From Methylobacterium sp. J-026 (lineage in GTDB: Bacteria > Pseudomonadota > Alphaproteobacteria > Rhizobiales > Beijerinckiaceae): 49,011 nt of DNA. Positions 7,953-14,746 of this stretch are shown piece after piece (within the stretch, counting starts at the first letter, position 1; each line of letters opens with the position of its first letter). The stretch covers positions 1 through 49,011 of the forward strand of contig NZ_JAKSYC010000305.1 in NCBI RefSeq assembly GCF_022829585.1. The letters are read 5' to 3'. The translations under genes and the position numbers were made by a program. Below the pieces are notes generated by a model. That model did not search any database and was not told the origin of the DNA. It saw only the letters and a program-made list of their open reading frames with translations.

Positions 7953-9008
7953 ATGTTCCAGTGCACCGGCTACGCCGCTCAGACTGCCGAGACACCGCTC
8001 GCCCCCTTCCGCTTCGAGCGCCGTGAGCCGGGTCCCACCGACGTCGAGATCGAGATCCTGTACTGCGGCGTCTGCCACTCGGATCTGCATCAGGTCCGCA
8101 ACGAGTGGCAAAACACCCTCTATCCCTGCGTGCCCGGCCACGAGATCGTCGGGCGAGTCACCCGTGTCGGAGATGAGGTATCGGACCTGAAAGCGGGCGA
8201 CCTCGCCGCGGTCGGCTGCATGGTCGACTCCTGCCGGGAATGCGAGAGCTGCCGGGAGGGTCTGGAGCAGTATTGCCAGCCCGGCTTCACCGCGACCTAC
8301 AATGGCCCCGAGCAGGGCACCGGTGCCAACACGTTCGGCGGCTACTCCAGCCACATCATGGTCGAGCGACACTTCGTTCTGCGCGTGCCGCAGGGTCTCG
8401 ACCTCGCTGGCGTCGCACCGCTGCTGTGCGCGGGCATTACCACCTACTCGCCGCTCAAGCGCTGGGGTGCCGGGCCCGGCAAGAAGGTCGGCATCGTCGG
8501 CCTAGGCGGCCTCGGCCACATGGGCGTGAAGCTCGCGCACGCGATGGGTGCCCGTGTCGTCCTGTTCACCACCTCGCCGGGCAAGGAGGCCGACGCCAAG
8601 CGGCTCGGGGCGGACGAGGTCGTGATCTCGAAGGACCCCGACGCCATGGCGGCGCAGGCCGAGAGCTTCGACCTGATCGTTGACACGGTGGCGGCCGAGC
8701 ACGACATCAACGCCTACCTCGCCCTGCTCAAGCGAGACTGCACGCTCGTGCAAGTCGGCGCCCCCGAGAAGCCGCTGCCGGTGGAGGTATTCAGCGTGAT
8801 CTGGCGCCGGCGCAACTTCGCGGGCTCGCTGATCGGTGGCATCGCGGAGACCCAGGAGATGCTCGATTTCTGCGGCGAGCACGGCATCACCGCCGATATC
8901 GAGATGATCCCGATCGATCAGATCGAGACGGCCTACACGCGCATGTTGAAGAGCGACGTGAAGTACCGCTTCGTCATCGACATGGCCTCGCTGCCGAAGG
9001 CGGCTTGA
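7953..9008 (+). CDS. zinc-dependent alcohol dehydrogenase (cinnamyl-alcohol / aldehyde reductase type)
   Basis: A 351-residue medium-chain dehydrogenase/reductase. Catalytic-zinc ligands are Cys41 (GVCHSDLH) and His63-Glu64 (PGHE). The structural-zinc lobe has four cysteines spaced x2, x2, x7 (CRECESCREGLEQYC). The cofactor fold is GLGGLGHMG. The overall pattern is that of the YahK/YjgB/CAD group, which interconverts aldehydes and alcohols with NADP(H). I start at the ATG at 7953, with AGGAGAG four bases before it. The frame stays open to 7869, but that would place the start at the operator. It heads a plus-strand run with modA, mop and an exported protein, so it is probably co-expressed with molybdate-handling genes. 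Confidence 0.9.
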   Translation: MFQCTGYAAQTAETPLAPFRFERREPGPTDVEIEILYCGVCHSDLHQVRNEWQNTLYPCVPGHEIVGRVTRVGDEVSDLKAGDLAAVGCMVDSCRECESCREGLEQYCQPGFTATYNGPEQGTGANTFGGYSSHIMVERHFVLRVPQGLDLAGVAPLLCAGITTYSPLKRWGAGPGKKVGIVGLGGLGHMGVKLAHAMGARVVLFTTSPGKEADAKRLGADEVVISKDPDAMAAQAESFDLIVDTVAAEHDINAYLALLKRDCTLVQVGAPEKPLPVEVFSVIWRRRNFAGSLIGGIAETQEMLDFCGEHGITADIEMIPIDQIETAYTRMLKSDVKYRFVIDMASLPKAA

Positions 9009-9058
9009 ACCATATCGTCGACGCACCATCCCCGCACCTGAACAGGAACCGCCTCCGC

Positions 9059-9841
9059 ATGCACCGCCTGATCCGATCCAGCCTGATCGCCGCCCTGCTC
9101 CTCGCCGCAGGCGCGGCACAAGCGGCCGAGACCACGACGGTGTTTGCGGCAGCCAGCCTTAAGAATGCCCTCGATGATGCCGGCAAGGCGTTCAGGGCGC
9201 AGTCGGGGATTGATGTCCGATCGAGCTACGCGGCGTCGTCCGCGCTCGCCCGGCAGATCGAAGCTGGAGCGCCGGCCGACCTGTTCGCCTCAGCCGACCT
9301 CGAATGGATGGACTATCTCGCTAAGAAGAACCTCATCCGTCCGGACACGCGGGTGAGCCTGCTCGGCAACCGGCTCGTCCTGATCGCGCCGCGCGACGCC
9401 AAGGAAAGCACGGTCGCTTTCACGCCGGAGGGCTTCGCCAAGGCGCTCGGCCACGATGGACGGCTGGCCACCGGCGAGGTCAACTCGGTGCCGATCGGCA
9501 AGTACGCGAAAACCGCTTTCGAGAAGCTCGGCCTGTGGGGGAGCATCCAACCCCGTTTGGCTCTGAGCGACAACGTTCGAGCGGCCTTGGCTCTGGTCTC
9601 GCGCGGCGAGGCGCCGCTCGGCGTCGTCTACGAGAGCGATGCGAAATCGGATCCCGGCGTGAAGGTCGTGGGGGTGTTTCCGGCGGACAGCCACCCCCCG
9701 GTGGTGTACCCGTTCGCCGTCACCGCGGACGCGAAGGGCGACGGGGCGAAGCGCTTCCTGGACTATCTCCGTAGCGCTGCGGCCAAGCCGTTCTTCGAGG
9801 CTCAGGGCTTCAGCGTCATCGATGGTGGCAAGAACCAGTAG
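9059..9841 (+). CDS. modA: molybdate ABC transporter periplasmic binding protein ModA
   Basis: 260 residues with a clear Sec signal peptide (Arg-containing n-region, hydrophobic stretch SLIAALLLAAG, cleavage near AQA-AE). The mature protein begins TTVFAAASLKNALDD, the usual ModA opening, and contains the ASSALARQIEAGAPADLF segment that lines the oxyanion site. It captures molybdate in the periplasm. The ATG at 9059 is preceded by AGGAA. It lies 50 bases after the alcohol dehydrogenase gene and directly before mop. No modB permease or modC ATPase follows, so it must work with a transporter encoded elsewhere. Confidence 0.92.
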   Translation: MHRLIRSSLIAALLLAAGAAQAAETTTVFAAASLKNALDDAGKAFRAQSGIDVRSSYAASSALARQIEAGAPADLFASADLEWMDYLAKKNLIRPDTRVSLLGNRLVLIAPRDAKESTVAFTPEGFAKALGHDGRLATGEVNSVPIGKYAKTAFEKLGLWGSIQPRLALSDNVRAALALVSRGEAPLGVVYESDAKSDPGVKVVGVFPADSHPPVVYPFAVTADAKGDGAKRFLDYLRSAAAKPFFEAQGFSVIDGGKNQ

Positions 9842-9869
9842 CCCGAAAAGGGCCAGGAAGGCGGACACC

Positions 9870-10079
9870 GTGAAGATCAGCGCACGCAACATCATCAAGG
9901 GCACCGTGACCGCGATCGAGAAGGGCGCCACCACGGCGCACGTCAAGATCGAGATCATGCCGGGCCAGGTCGTCACCGCCGCCGTGACCAACGAGGCCGT
10001 CGACAGTCTCAATCTCACGGTCGGCGGTTCTGCCTACGCCGTGATCAAGGCGTCCGACGTCATGGTTGCCGTCGACTGA
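9870..10079 (+). CDS. mop: molbindin Mop (single TOBE domain)
   Basis: 69 residues starting at GTG 9870, with AGGAAG nine bases upstream; the open frame continues upstream to 9822, but that part overlaps modA and is not Mop-like. The sequence KISARNIIKGTVTAIEKG and the VTNEAVDSLNL / GGSAYAVIKASDVMV segments are the standard single-domain molbindin, which assembles into hexamers that store molybdate in the cytoplasm. The family length is 65-70 residues, so it is complete. It follows modA by 28 bases and overlaps the next gene by one base (TGATG), indicating an operon. It may supply the molybdate-binding function that the short ModE lacks (inference). Confidence 0.93.
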   Translation: MKISARNIIKGTVTAIEKGATTAHVKIEIMPGQVVTAAVTNEAVDSLNLTVGGSAYAVIKASDVMVAVD

Positions 10080-10591
10080 TGAAGCCTGGATCCCGCGTCC
10101 TTCTCACCGTCGCATTAGCGGTCTGCTGCATCGGTCCGGCGGCGGCTGAGGATCCACCGGCCTGCGCGAGCTTCGCATGGTCGGTGGCGCGGGATCGTGC
10201 TGCGTTCACGTCACCCGACTTGGCCGAGCTCGCATCTGGATCGGCTCTGCCGGGCGGGAAGGGGGCCGCGCAGGTGTCATTGAAGCCGGCGGCAGAAGTA
10301 ACACTGCCGGTTCAATCCGAAAGGACCGCGAAGCCGGGGACGTTCGCTGGCTTCATCACGGCCACGGTGCCATCCGCCGGCACCTATCAACTGACGCTGT
10401 CGGAGGATGCCTGGATCGACGTCAGTCAGGATGGGCGCACGACGCTCAAGCCCGAGCGCATCAGCGGTAAGGCCGGCTGCCCGGAGGTCCGCAAGAGCTT
10501 GCGTTTCGCACTCGACGCCGGCTCGGTGACGATCGAGATCGGCCGCGCGCCGAGCCCGCAGATCAAGCTCGATCTGCACCCGGCGGAGTAG
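10079..10591 (+). CDS. exported hypothetical protein
   Basis: 170 residues with a signal peptide (RVLLTVALAVCCIGPAAA, cleavage before EDPPAC). The mature part is a beta-rich, mostly hydrophilic domain with two cysteines (CASFAW near the N-terminus and KAGCPEV near residue 138) that could form a disulfide, and a short acidic/basic tail ending LDLHPAE. I do not recognise the family. Its ATG overlaps the mop stop codon by one base, so it is translated with modA-mop and is probably a periplasmic partner of molybdate handling or of a redox enzyme; that role is inferred from context only. Confidence 0.75.
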   Translation: MKPGSRVLLTVALAVCCIGPAAAEDPPACASFAWSVARDRAAFTSPDLAELASGSALPGGKGAAQVSLKPAAEVTLPVQSERTAKPGTFAGFITATVPSAGTYQLTLSEDAWIDVSQDGRTTLKPERISGKAGCPEVRKSLRFALDAGSVTIEIGRAPSPQIKLDLHPAE

Positions 10592-10618
10592 CCGCGTCGG
10601 CTGCCTGTCCCGACTGCC

Positions 10619-11422
10619 TCACGGCCCGCTGATCGGCCTGAGTTCGTGGCGGGCGAGGATCGCCTGCCCCTTCTCGGAGACGAGGAACAGGGCGAGACGC
10701 GCCGCGTCCGGGTTGTCGGAGATCAGCGCCATGGCGTAGGTCGCCGGCACCGACAGGCTGGGTGGGAGTTGCACGAGGCTGAGGCCAGGCGCCTCCTTCA
10801 TCGTACCGCTTTGGCCACTGCAGTAGTAAAGCAGCGCATCGGCGTTGTTTCCGAGGAAGACCGTAGCGGCGGGGCTACGGCCCGCGACAGGCACCATCGT
10901 GTTGGGCGAGCCGAGCAGTTTCAACGCCTTCTTCTCCAGCACGGCTTTGGCGCCGGGATGTTCGGCATCAGCCCGGTCGAACACAGCGAAGGCGTAGTCG
11001 CCGCCGGGATCGGCGCCGGGTGTCGAAGTCGCGAGCCGTAGGTCGGGATTGAGAAGGCGGTCGAGGAGGTTGTCGGACGTCAGGCCGAGGTCAGCGCGGG
11101 CGTACACACACAACCTGTTGCGGGCGAACGGCACGACGTTTTGGGCTTTGCCCGCAGCGGCGAGGCGGCGTGGGCCGGCGAAATCGGCCGACAAGTAGAG
11201 GTCCACCTTCTCGCCAGCCTCGATTCGCTGGCGTAGCAGGCCGGCCGGCCCGAAGGTCGGCGCGGCTACCGCCTCCGCGGGCAGGCCCGAGGCGGCGATC
11301 ACGTCCTTGAGCGCGGCGACAAGGCTGCCGGCCGCGTAGACCCGCACGGGTTCCGCCCAGGCGCCGCTCGTCATGCCTAGGGTTAGGCATCCGAGGAGTG
11401 CCGCGTGTCGGAGGAAACGCAT
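10619..11422 (-). CDS. second ModA-like periplasmic binding protein
   Basis: 267 residues with a Sec signal peptide (AALLGCLTLGMTSGAWA-E). The mature start VRVYAAGSLVAALKDVI and the GPAGLLRQRIEAGEKVDLYLSA-type segment place it in the ModA/TupA/WtpA class of oxyanion-binding proteins, but it is clearly different from the ModA at 9059: GPAG replaces the Ser/Thr-rich ASS motif, and a LLYYCSG segment is present. It could bind molybdate, tungstate or another oxyanion. The ATG at 11422 is preferred over one at 11449 because the signal peptide begins there. It is convergent with the previous gene and has a perfect ModE-type operator 54 bases upstream. Confidence 0.85.
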   Translation of the reverse strand: MRFLRHAALLGCLTLGMTSGAWAEPVRVYAAGSLVAALKDVIAASGLPAEAVAAPTFGPAGLLRQRIEAGEKVDLYLSADFAGPRRLAAAGKAQNVVPFARNRLCVYARADLGLTSDNLLDRLLNPDLRLATSTPGADPGGDYAFAVFDRADAEHPGAKAVLEKKALKLLGSPNTMVPVAGRSPAATVFLGNNADALLYYCSGQSGTMKEAPGLSLVQLPPSLSVPATYAMALISDNPDAARLALFLVSEKGQAILARHELRPISGP

Positions 11423-11475
11423 CGGCGAAGGGAGAAGGAAGTCGGTCAAGGAGGGCTCCGGACGGCTTAAACGGC

Positions 11476-11497
11476 GCTATATCCATATGGATATAAC
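11476..11497. promoter_or_regulatory. ModE-type operator (site E)
   Basis: GCTATAT-N8-ATATAAC, all 14 half-site positions matching the consensus; the central bases are also nearly symmetrical (CCATATGG). It is upstream of the second modA-like gene (start 11422). Confidence 0.78.
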
Positions 11498-11553
11498 CGA
11501 TCAGCTGTTCGGATCATCCCTGGCAAACGCATTTCGTGCCTGCGGCCAAGACG

Positions 11554-12048
11554 TCAGTCGTCGGTTTGGAAATCGCCATGCTGCGGCGGGGCGATCGGTG
11601 TGAAGAGGGACCGATCTGGCTTAAGGTCAAGGAGCGGTGTCCCGTCCAGGCAATCGAGGCCCCTGACGGTCAGGATGTTACCCGCGATGCCGATGAGCGT
11701 GGCGACCGATGTCCCGATGGGGTTCGGCCGAACAGGCGAGCGCAGAGCGAAAGTGCCACGTGTCGTCCCATCGTCGGCTGGGCTCTGGCGCACGAGGTCG
11801 CGACGGGAGGCGTCGAGCCAATACAGCACTTCGATTCGAGCGTAGGCCTCAAGCCCGTCCAGGGCAGCAACCCACGGCTCGAAAAGCTCTATTCGGCAGA
11901 GGGGGCCATCCGAGCGTCCCTGTCGCGGGCAAGCGAGGCGGTCTGTCCAAGGCGTATGAACACGACCGATGTAGATCAGCCCGGCATCGAATTGCTGGGG
12001 CTCCGCGACGGCAATTTCACCGGCTCGAATTTCGTTGAGACGTACCAC
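11554..12048 (-). CDS. TrmO/TsaA-like tRNA methyltransferase family protein
   Basis: 164 residues of the TsaA-like beta-barrel family. The E. coli member TrmO methylates N6 of threonylcarbamoyl-adenosine-37 in certain tRNAs using SAM. The family hallmarks are IYIGRVHTPW near the N-terminus, ALRSPVRPNPIGTSVA in the middle and LDGTPLLDLKP near the C-terminus. At 164 residues it is shorter than TrmO (~235), lacking the C-terminal domain, like many alphaproteobacterial and archaeal relatives whose function is less certain. Start is a GTG at 12048 with a weak ribosome site; no better in-frame start is evident. It lies beside the molybdenum cluster but has no ModE-type palindrome of its own. Confidence 0.8.
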   Translation of the reverse strand: MVRLNEIRAGEIAVAEPQQFDAGLIYIGRVHTPWTDRLACPRQGRSDGPLCRIELFEPWVAALDGLEAYARIEVLYWLDASRRDLVRQSPADDGTTRGTFALRSPVRPNPIGTSVATLIGIAGNILTVRGLDCLDGTPLLDLKPDRSLFTPIAPPQHGDFQTDD

Positions 12049-12304
12049 GCGCTGCCAATCCCAATCGATGAGTGTCTACATCATCACTATGGCAGCTATC
12101 GGGCTGCAAGTCGGGCCAGTTGTACGGCAGCAATGGGCGCAAAGCCGAAGGTCCGCTTCTAAGTGTTGGGCTAACCTCCGATTTCCACTCTTCTCAGAAG
12201 TTCGATCAAGCCGCTCCATATTATCGAAGCGCAGTAGGATGCTGGTCGGTGGTCAGCCGCCAGGTGAAGCCCCCAGCCCGCTCATATTCCGAGAGGAACA
12301 GCAA

Positions 12305-13939
12305 TCACGCGCGGCGCAGTTCGGTCGTCTTAAACGGCTGCAGCGTATCGATCGCCTCGATCGGATCCGTTTTCGGATTCCATTTGAAGTAGCGCAAGGT
12401 GACCGTCTCGGGCGTGAAGTCCATGATCATGAAGCCGTTCTCTTCGATCGGTTTTAGGGTTTCCTCCATGTCGAGGTGGTTCGGAGGTAGCGCCCCGACC
12501 CCGCGGAACTCCGAAGGCCAGCCGCCCGTGCTCGTGCCGAGCGGGCCAGGCAGGACCGCGACGACCGGCTTGGCCGAGAAATCAAGCTGGCCGCTGCGCC
12601 GCATGTTGCCCTCGCCGATCGCGTGCAGGTCGCCGCTCACCACCAGCGGGATCCGCTCGGGCATCGCGGCCAGCGACTGCATCAGCCGGTCGTGTTGGGC
12701 TAGCCAGCCGGATTGCCAGTAGGGCTTGGGCTTGGCCACCGACAGCTTCCCGTCCGGCCCCAAAAGATCGGGATACCACTCACCCCACTTCCCCGCGCTC
12801 CAGCCCGGCGGGTTCGAGGGCACGCTGACCACGTGCGAGACTTCTCGGGCCGCCGCGCGGGCCTTCAGCCAACCCTCGACCTCGGGCGCCACGAACACCG
12901 CCGTCGGACCGGCCAGCGTCAAGGTGCGACGCACGTCGTAGAGTAGGACCTCGGCCAATCGCCCATAGCGTAGTGTCCCGAAGCTCTCGGATAAACCCGA
13001 TGGTCGCGAGGACGGTCGGTCGGGTCGGTCGGCACCGGGCAACCCGGCGGGTCGGTTCGGATCGGGTAGGAACTCGGGATACCACAGCCGCTGCGTGGCC
13101 CGGGCGGCCTCCAGCATAAAGGTGTCGGGTGGGAAAGTGACGGCGGCGTCGGTCGCCTCGTCGTTGTCGAAGTGGTCGTGATCATCCTGCAGGAAAAACA
13201 CAGGCGTCGAGCGGCACAGCGTGCCGTAGAGCGGCGTGATCTGCTCGCCGGCGGCCTTGAGCAACGCGGCCTCGTTGCCGCCGCCGAGGAGTGGGGCCGA
13301 CCGGTCGAACCGGGCATAGGCGAGCGCGGCCGGGTTGGCGCCGAGCTTGGGCGCGGCGCGGGGGGCGAGCAGGTCCCAGTAGACGTGGTCGCCGTTGGCG
13401 ATCAGCGCGTCGGGGGCGAACGACAAGCCGCGACGCAGGAGGCGCTGACGGACCGCAGCCGATAGGAACTCGAAGCCGGTGCCGGCCTTCGCGAACAGGT
13501 CATGGCCGCCGGCGCAGGAATAGACCAGCAGCCGCAGCTTTTCGGGCCGGTCGTCAGGTGCTGGCATCGTGGTGAGGGTCCAAGGCTGGCACAAGGCCCG
13601 GCCATCCCCGCCGATCAGCGCGAGCTGGTGCTCGGTGCCTGGCCTTAGGTCGTCGGCCTGGAACTGCCAGAAGGCGCCGCGGGTGTCAGTGCGCTGACCG
13701 GGGATGCGCCGATCGCCGACCAGCATTGCCGGGGTGCCATCGAGGGACTGGCGGAAGGATGCCTTGATCAGGATGCGGTCGTGGCTGCTCGTCGGTAGGA
13801 GGTGGTCGACCTCACCTGCGTCCCAGTCCGGCTGCGCGCTCGCCCCGCGACCGACGATCTGGGCGGTGGAGATTGTTGGTAGGGCACCCAACGCGAGGGA
13901 TGCGCCCGCGCCCAACACTTCGCGACGTGTGGTTGGCAT
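12305..13939 (-). CDS. Tat-exported PhoD-like alkaline phosphatase/phosphodiesterase
   Basis: 544 residues. The N-terminus TTRREVLGAGASLALGALP is a twin-arginine signal, so the protein is folded before export to the periplasm. The metallophosphoesterase core is visible: LLVYSCAGGHDLF, then ANGDHVYWD, a QDDHDHFDND metal cluster near the middle, and VVSGDLHAIGEGN in the C-terminal third. This is the calcium/iron-dependent PhoD class that cleaves phosphate esters. Start at 13939 is supported by GGAGG seven bases upstream; an open frame to 14125 has no such support. It stands alone, with ~250 empty bases downstream. Phosphate regulation is likely for the family, but I found no convincing Pho box. 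Confidence 0.88.
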   Translation of the reverse strand: MPTTRREVLGAGASLALGALPTISTAQIVGRGASAQPDWDAGEVDHLLPTSSHDRILIKASFRQSLDGTPAMLVGDRRIPGQRTDTRGAFWQFQADDLRPGTEHQLALIGGDGRALCQPWTLTTMPAPDDRPEKLRLLVYSCAGGHDLFAKAGTGFEFLSAAVRQRLLRRGLSFAPDALIANGDHVYWDLLAPRAAPKLGANPAALAYARFDRSAPLLGGGNEAALLKAAGEQITPLYGTLCRSTPVFFLQDDHDHFDNDEATDAAVTFPPDTFMLEAARATQRLWYPEFLPDPNRPAGLPGADRPDRPSSRPSGLSESFGTLRYGRLAEVLLYDVRRTLTLAGPTAVFVAPEVEGWLKARAAAREVSHVVSVPSNPPGWSAGKWGEWYPDLLGPDGKLSVAKPKPYWQSGWLAQHDRLMQSLAAMPERIPLVVSGDLHAIGEGNMRRSGQLDFSAKPVVAVLPGPLGTSTGGWPSEFRGVGALPPNHLDMEETLKPIEENGFMIMDFTPETVTLRYFKWNPKTDPIEAIDTLQPFKTTELRRA

Positions 13940-14746
13940 CTTGGGTCCTCCCGGACGCGGTTCATTTCGAACCTTACCCGGACCGTCCTCCCGCGCTCGC
14001 ACGGCCGTCAAGTCGACAAAGGACCTAATCGTCACGACCTCCTCGGTCCCGGCCTCAGGGTGAGGGACGGCAGAGATGCTGAGCAAGCGCATCGGGTACC
14101 AGATTGAGAAGTCCCTGGAGGCCAAGCACCTCGACTAGGAAAGTGCTCGAAACCTAATGTCATGCCTCAGGTCAGGGTGGTGCAGCAAAATTCGATCTGC
14201 CGCCCCAAGCCCCGATCGACGCGGATGCGGGGCTCGGAAATGCCGCTGTTGTCGACCCCGGCATCAGATTAGGGGCAAGCCGGTCGGTCACAATCGGGGT
14301 CGAACTCCTACGAGAACTCGGGTTGCGCCATAAGCATGACGGAAGCCCCGCATCTGCGTCGATCGGGGCTTGGGGCGGCGCTCATTCGCTGACAAGCGTG
14401 GGCTAATCATAGGCGACGGCGAGTTCCTCGTTATCAGCCATGTTGCCAATGCGCCGATTGGCGGAGATCCTACGTCAGCTCGCTTGAGGCCGCGATCTTT
14501 GAAACCGCCTCCGTAACAGGGGTTATTTTTCTTGGTCACAATCCCAAAATAGGCGGCCAACCCCATTCTCGATGATCTCAGTCCGTAGTGATGAAAGTGA
14601 TAGTAATTTTTAACAGCCGAGTAAATTTTTTGTTTGATAATTTGGTGTAATAGCTAGTCATGTCATGGGTTGATGGCTGAAGCTTCACTTTCGTCACCGC
14701 CGACCAAAAACACAAACAACATGGCTTGGCCGGCGGAACGAGGGGG
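13940..14746. other. intergenic stretch at left edge of the integrated element
   Basis: About 800 bases without a supported gene. A 20-codon open frame at 14076-14138 (MLSKRIGYQIEK...) looks protein-like and has GAGGGA upstream; it may be a gene remnant. The 36-bp inverted repeat at 14199-14379 follows. Between about 14580 and 14700 the sequence becomes strikingly AT-rich (runs such as AATTTTTAAC and AAATTTTTTG), unlike everything around it, and could be an origin or end region of the element whose primase gene ends at 14747. Confidence 0.45.
14199..14379. repeat. inverted pair of REP-like hairpin units
   Basis: Arms at 14199-14234 and 14344-14379 are 36-bp reverse complements with one mismatch. 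Each arm also folds on itself, with AGCCCCG at one side and CGGGGCT at the other side of a 13-base centre. The pair therefore looks like two REP/BIME-type units facing each other across a 109-base spacer. The spacer itself has a further inverted match (TCGACCCCG and CGGGGTCGA). Confidence 0.7.

Noticed and set aside
14288..14566. 92-codon minus frame across the inverted repeat
   Set aside because: It runs through the hairpin arm, has no ribosome site and no family resemblance.
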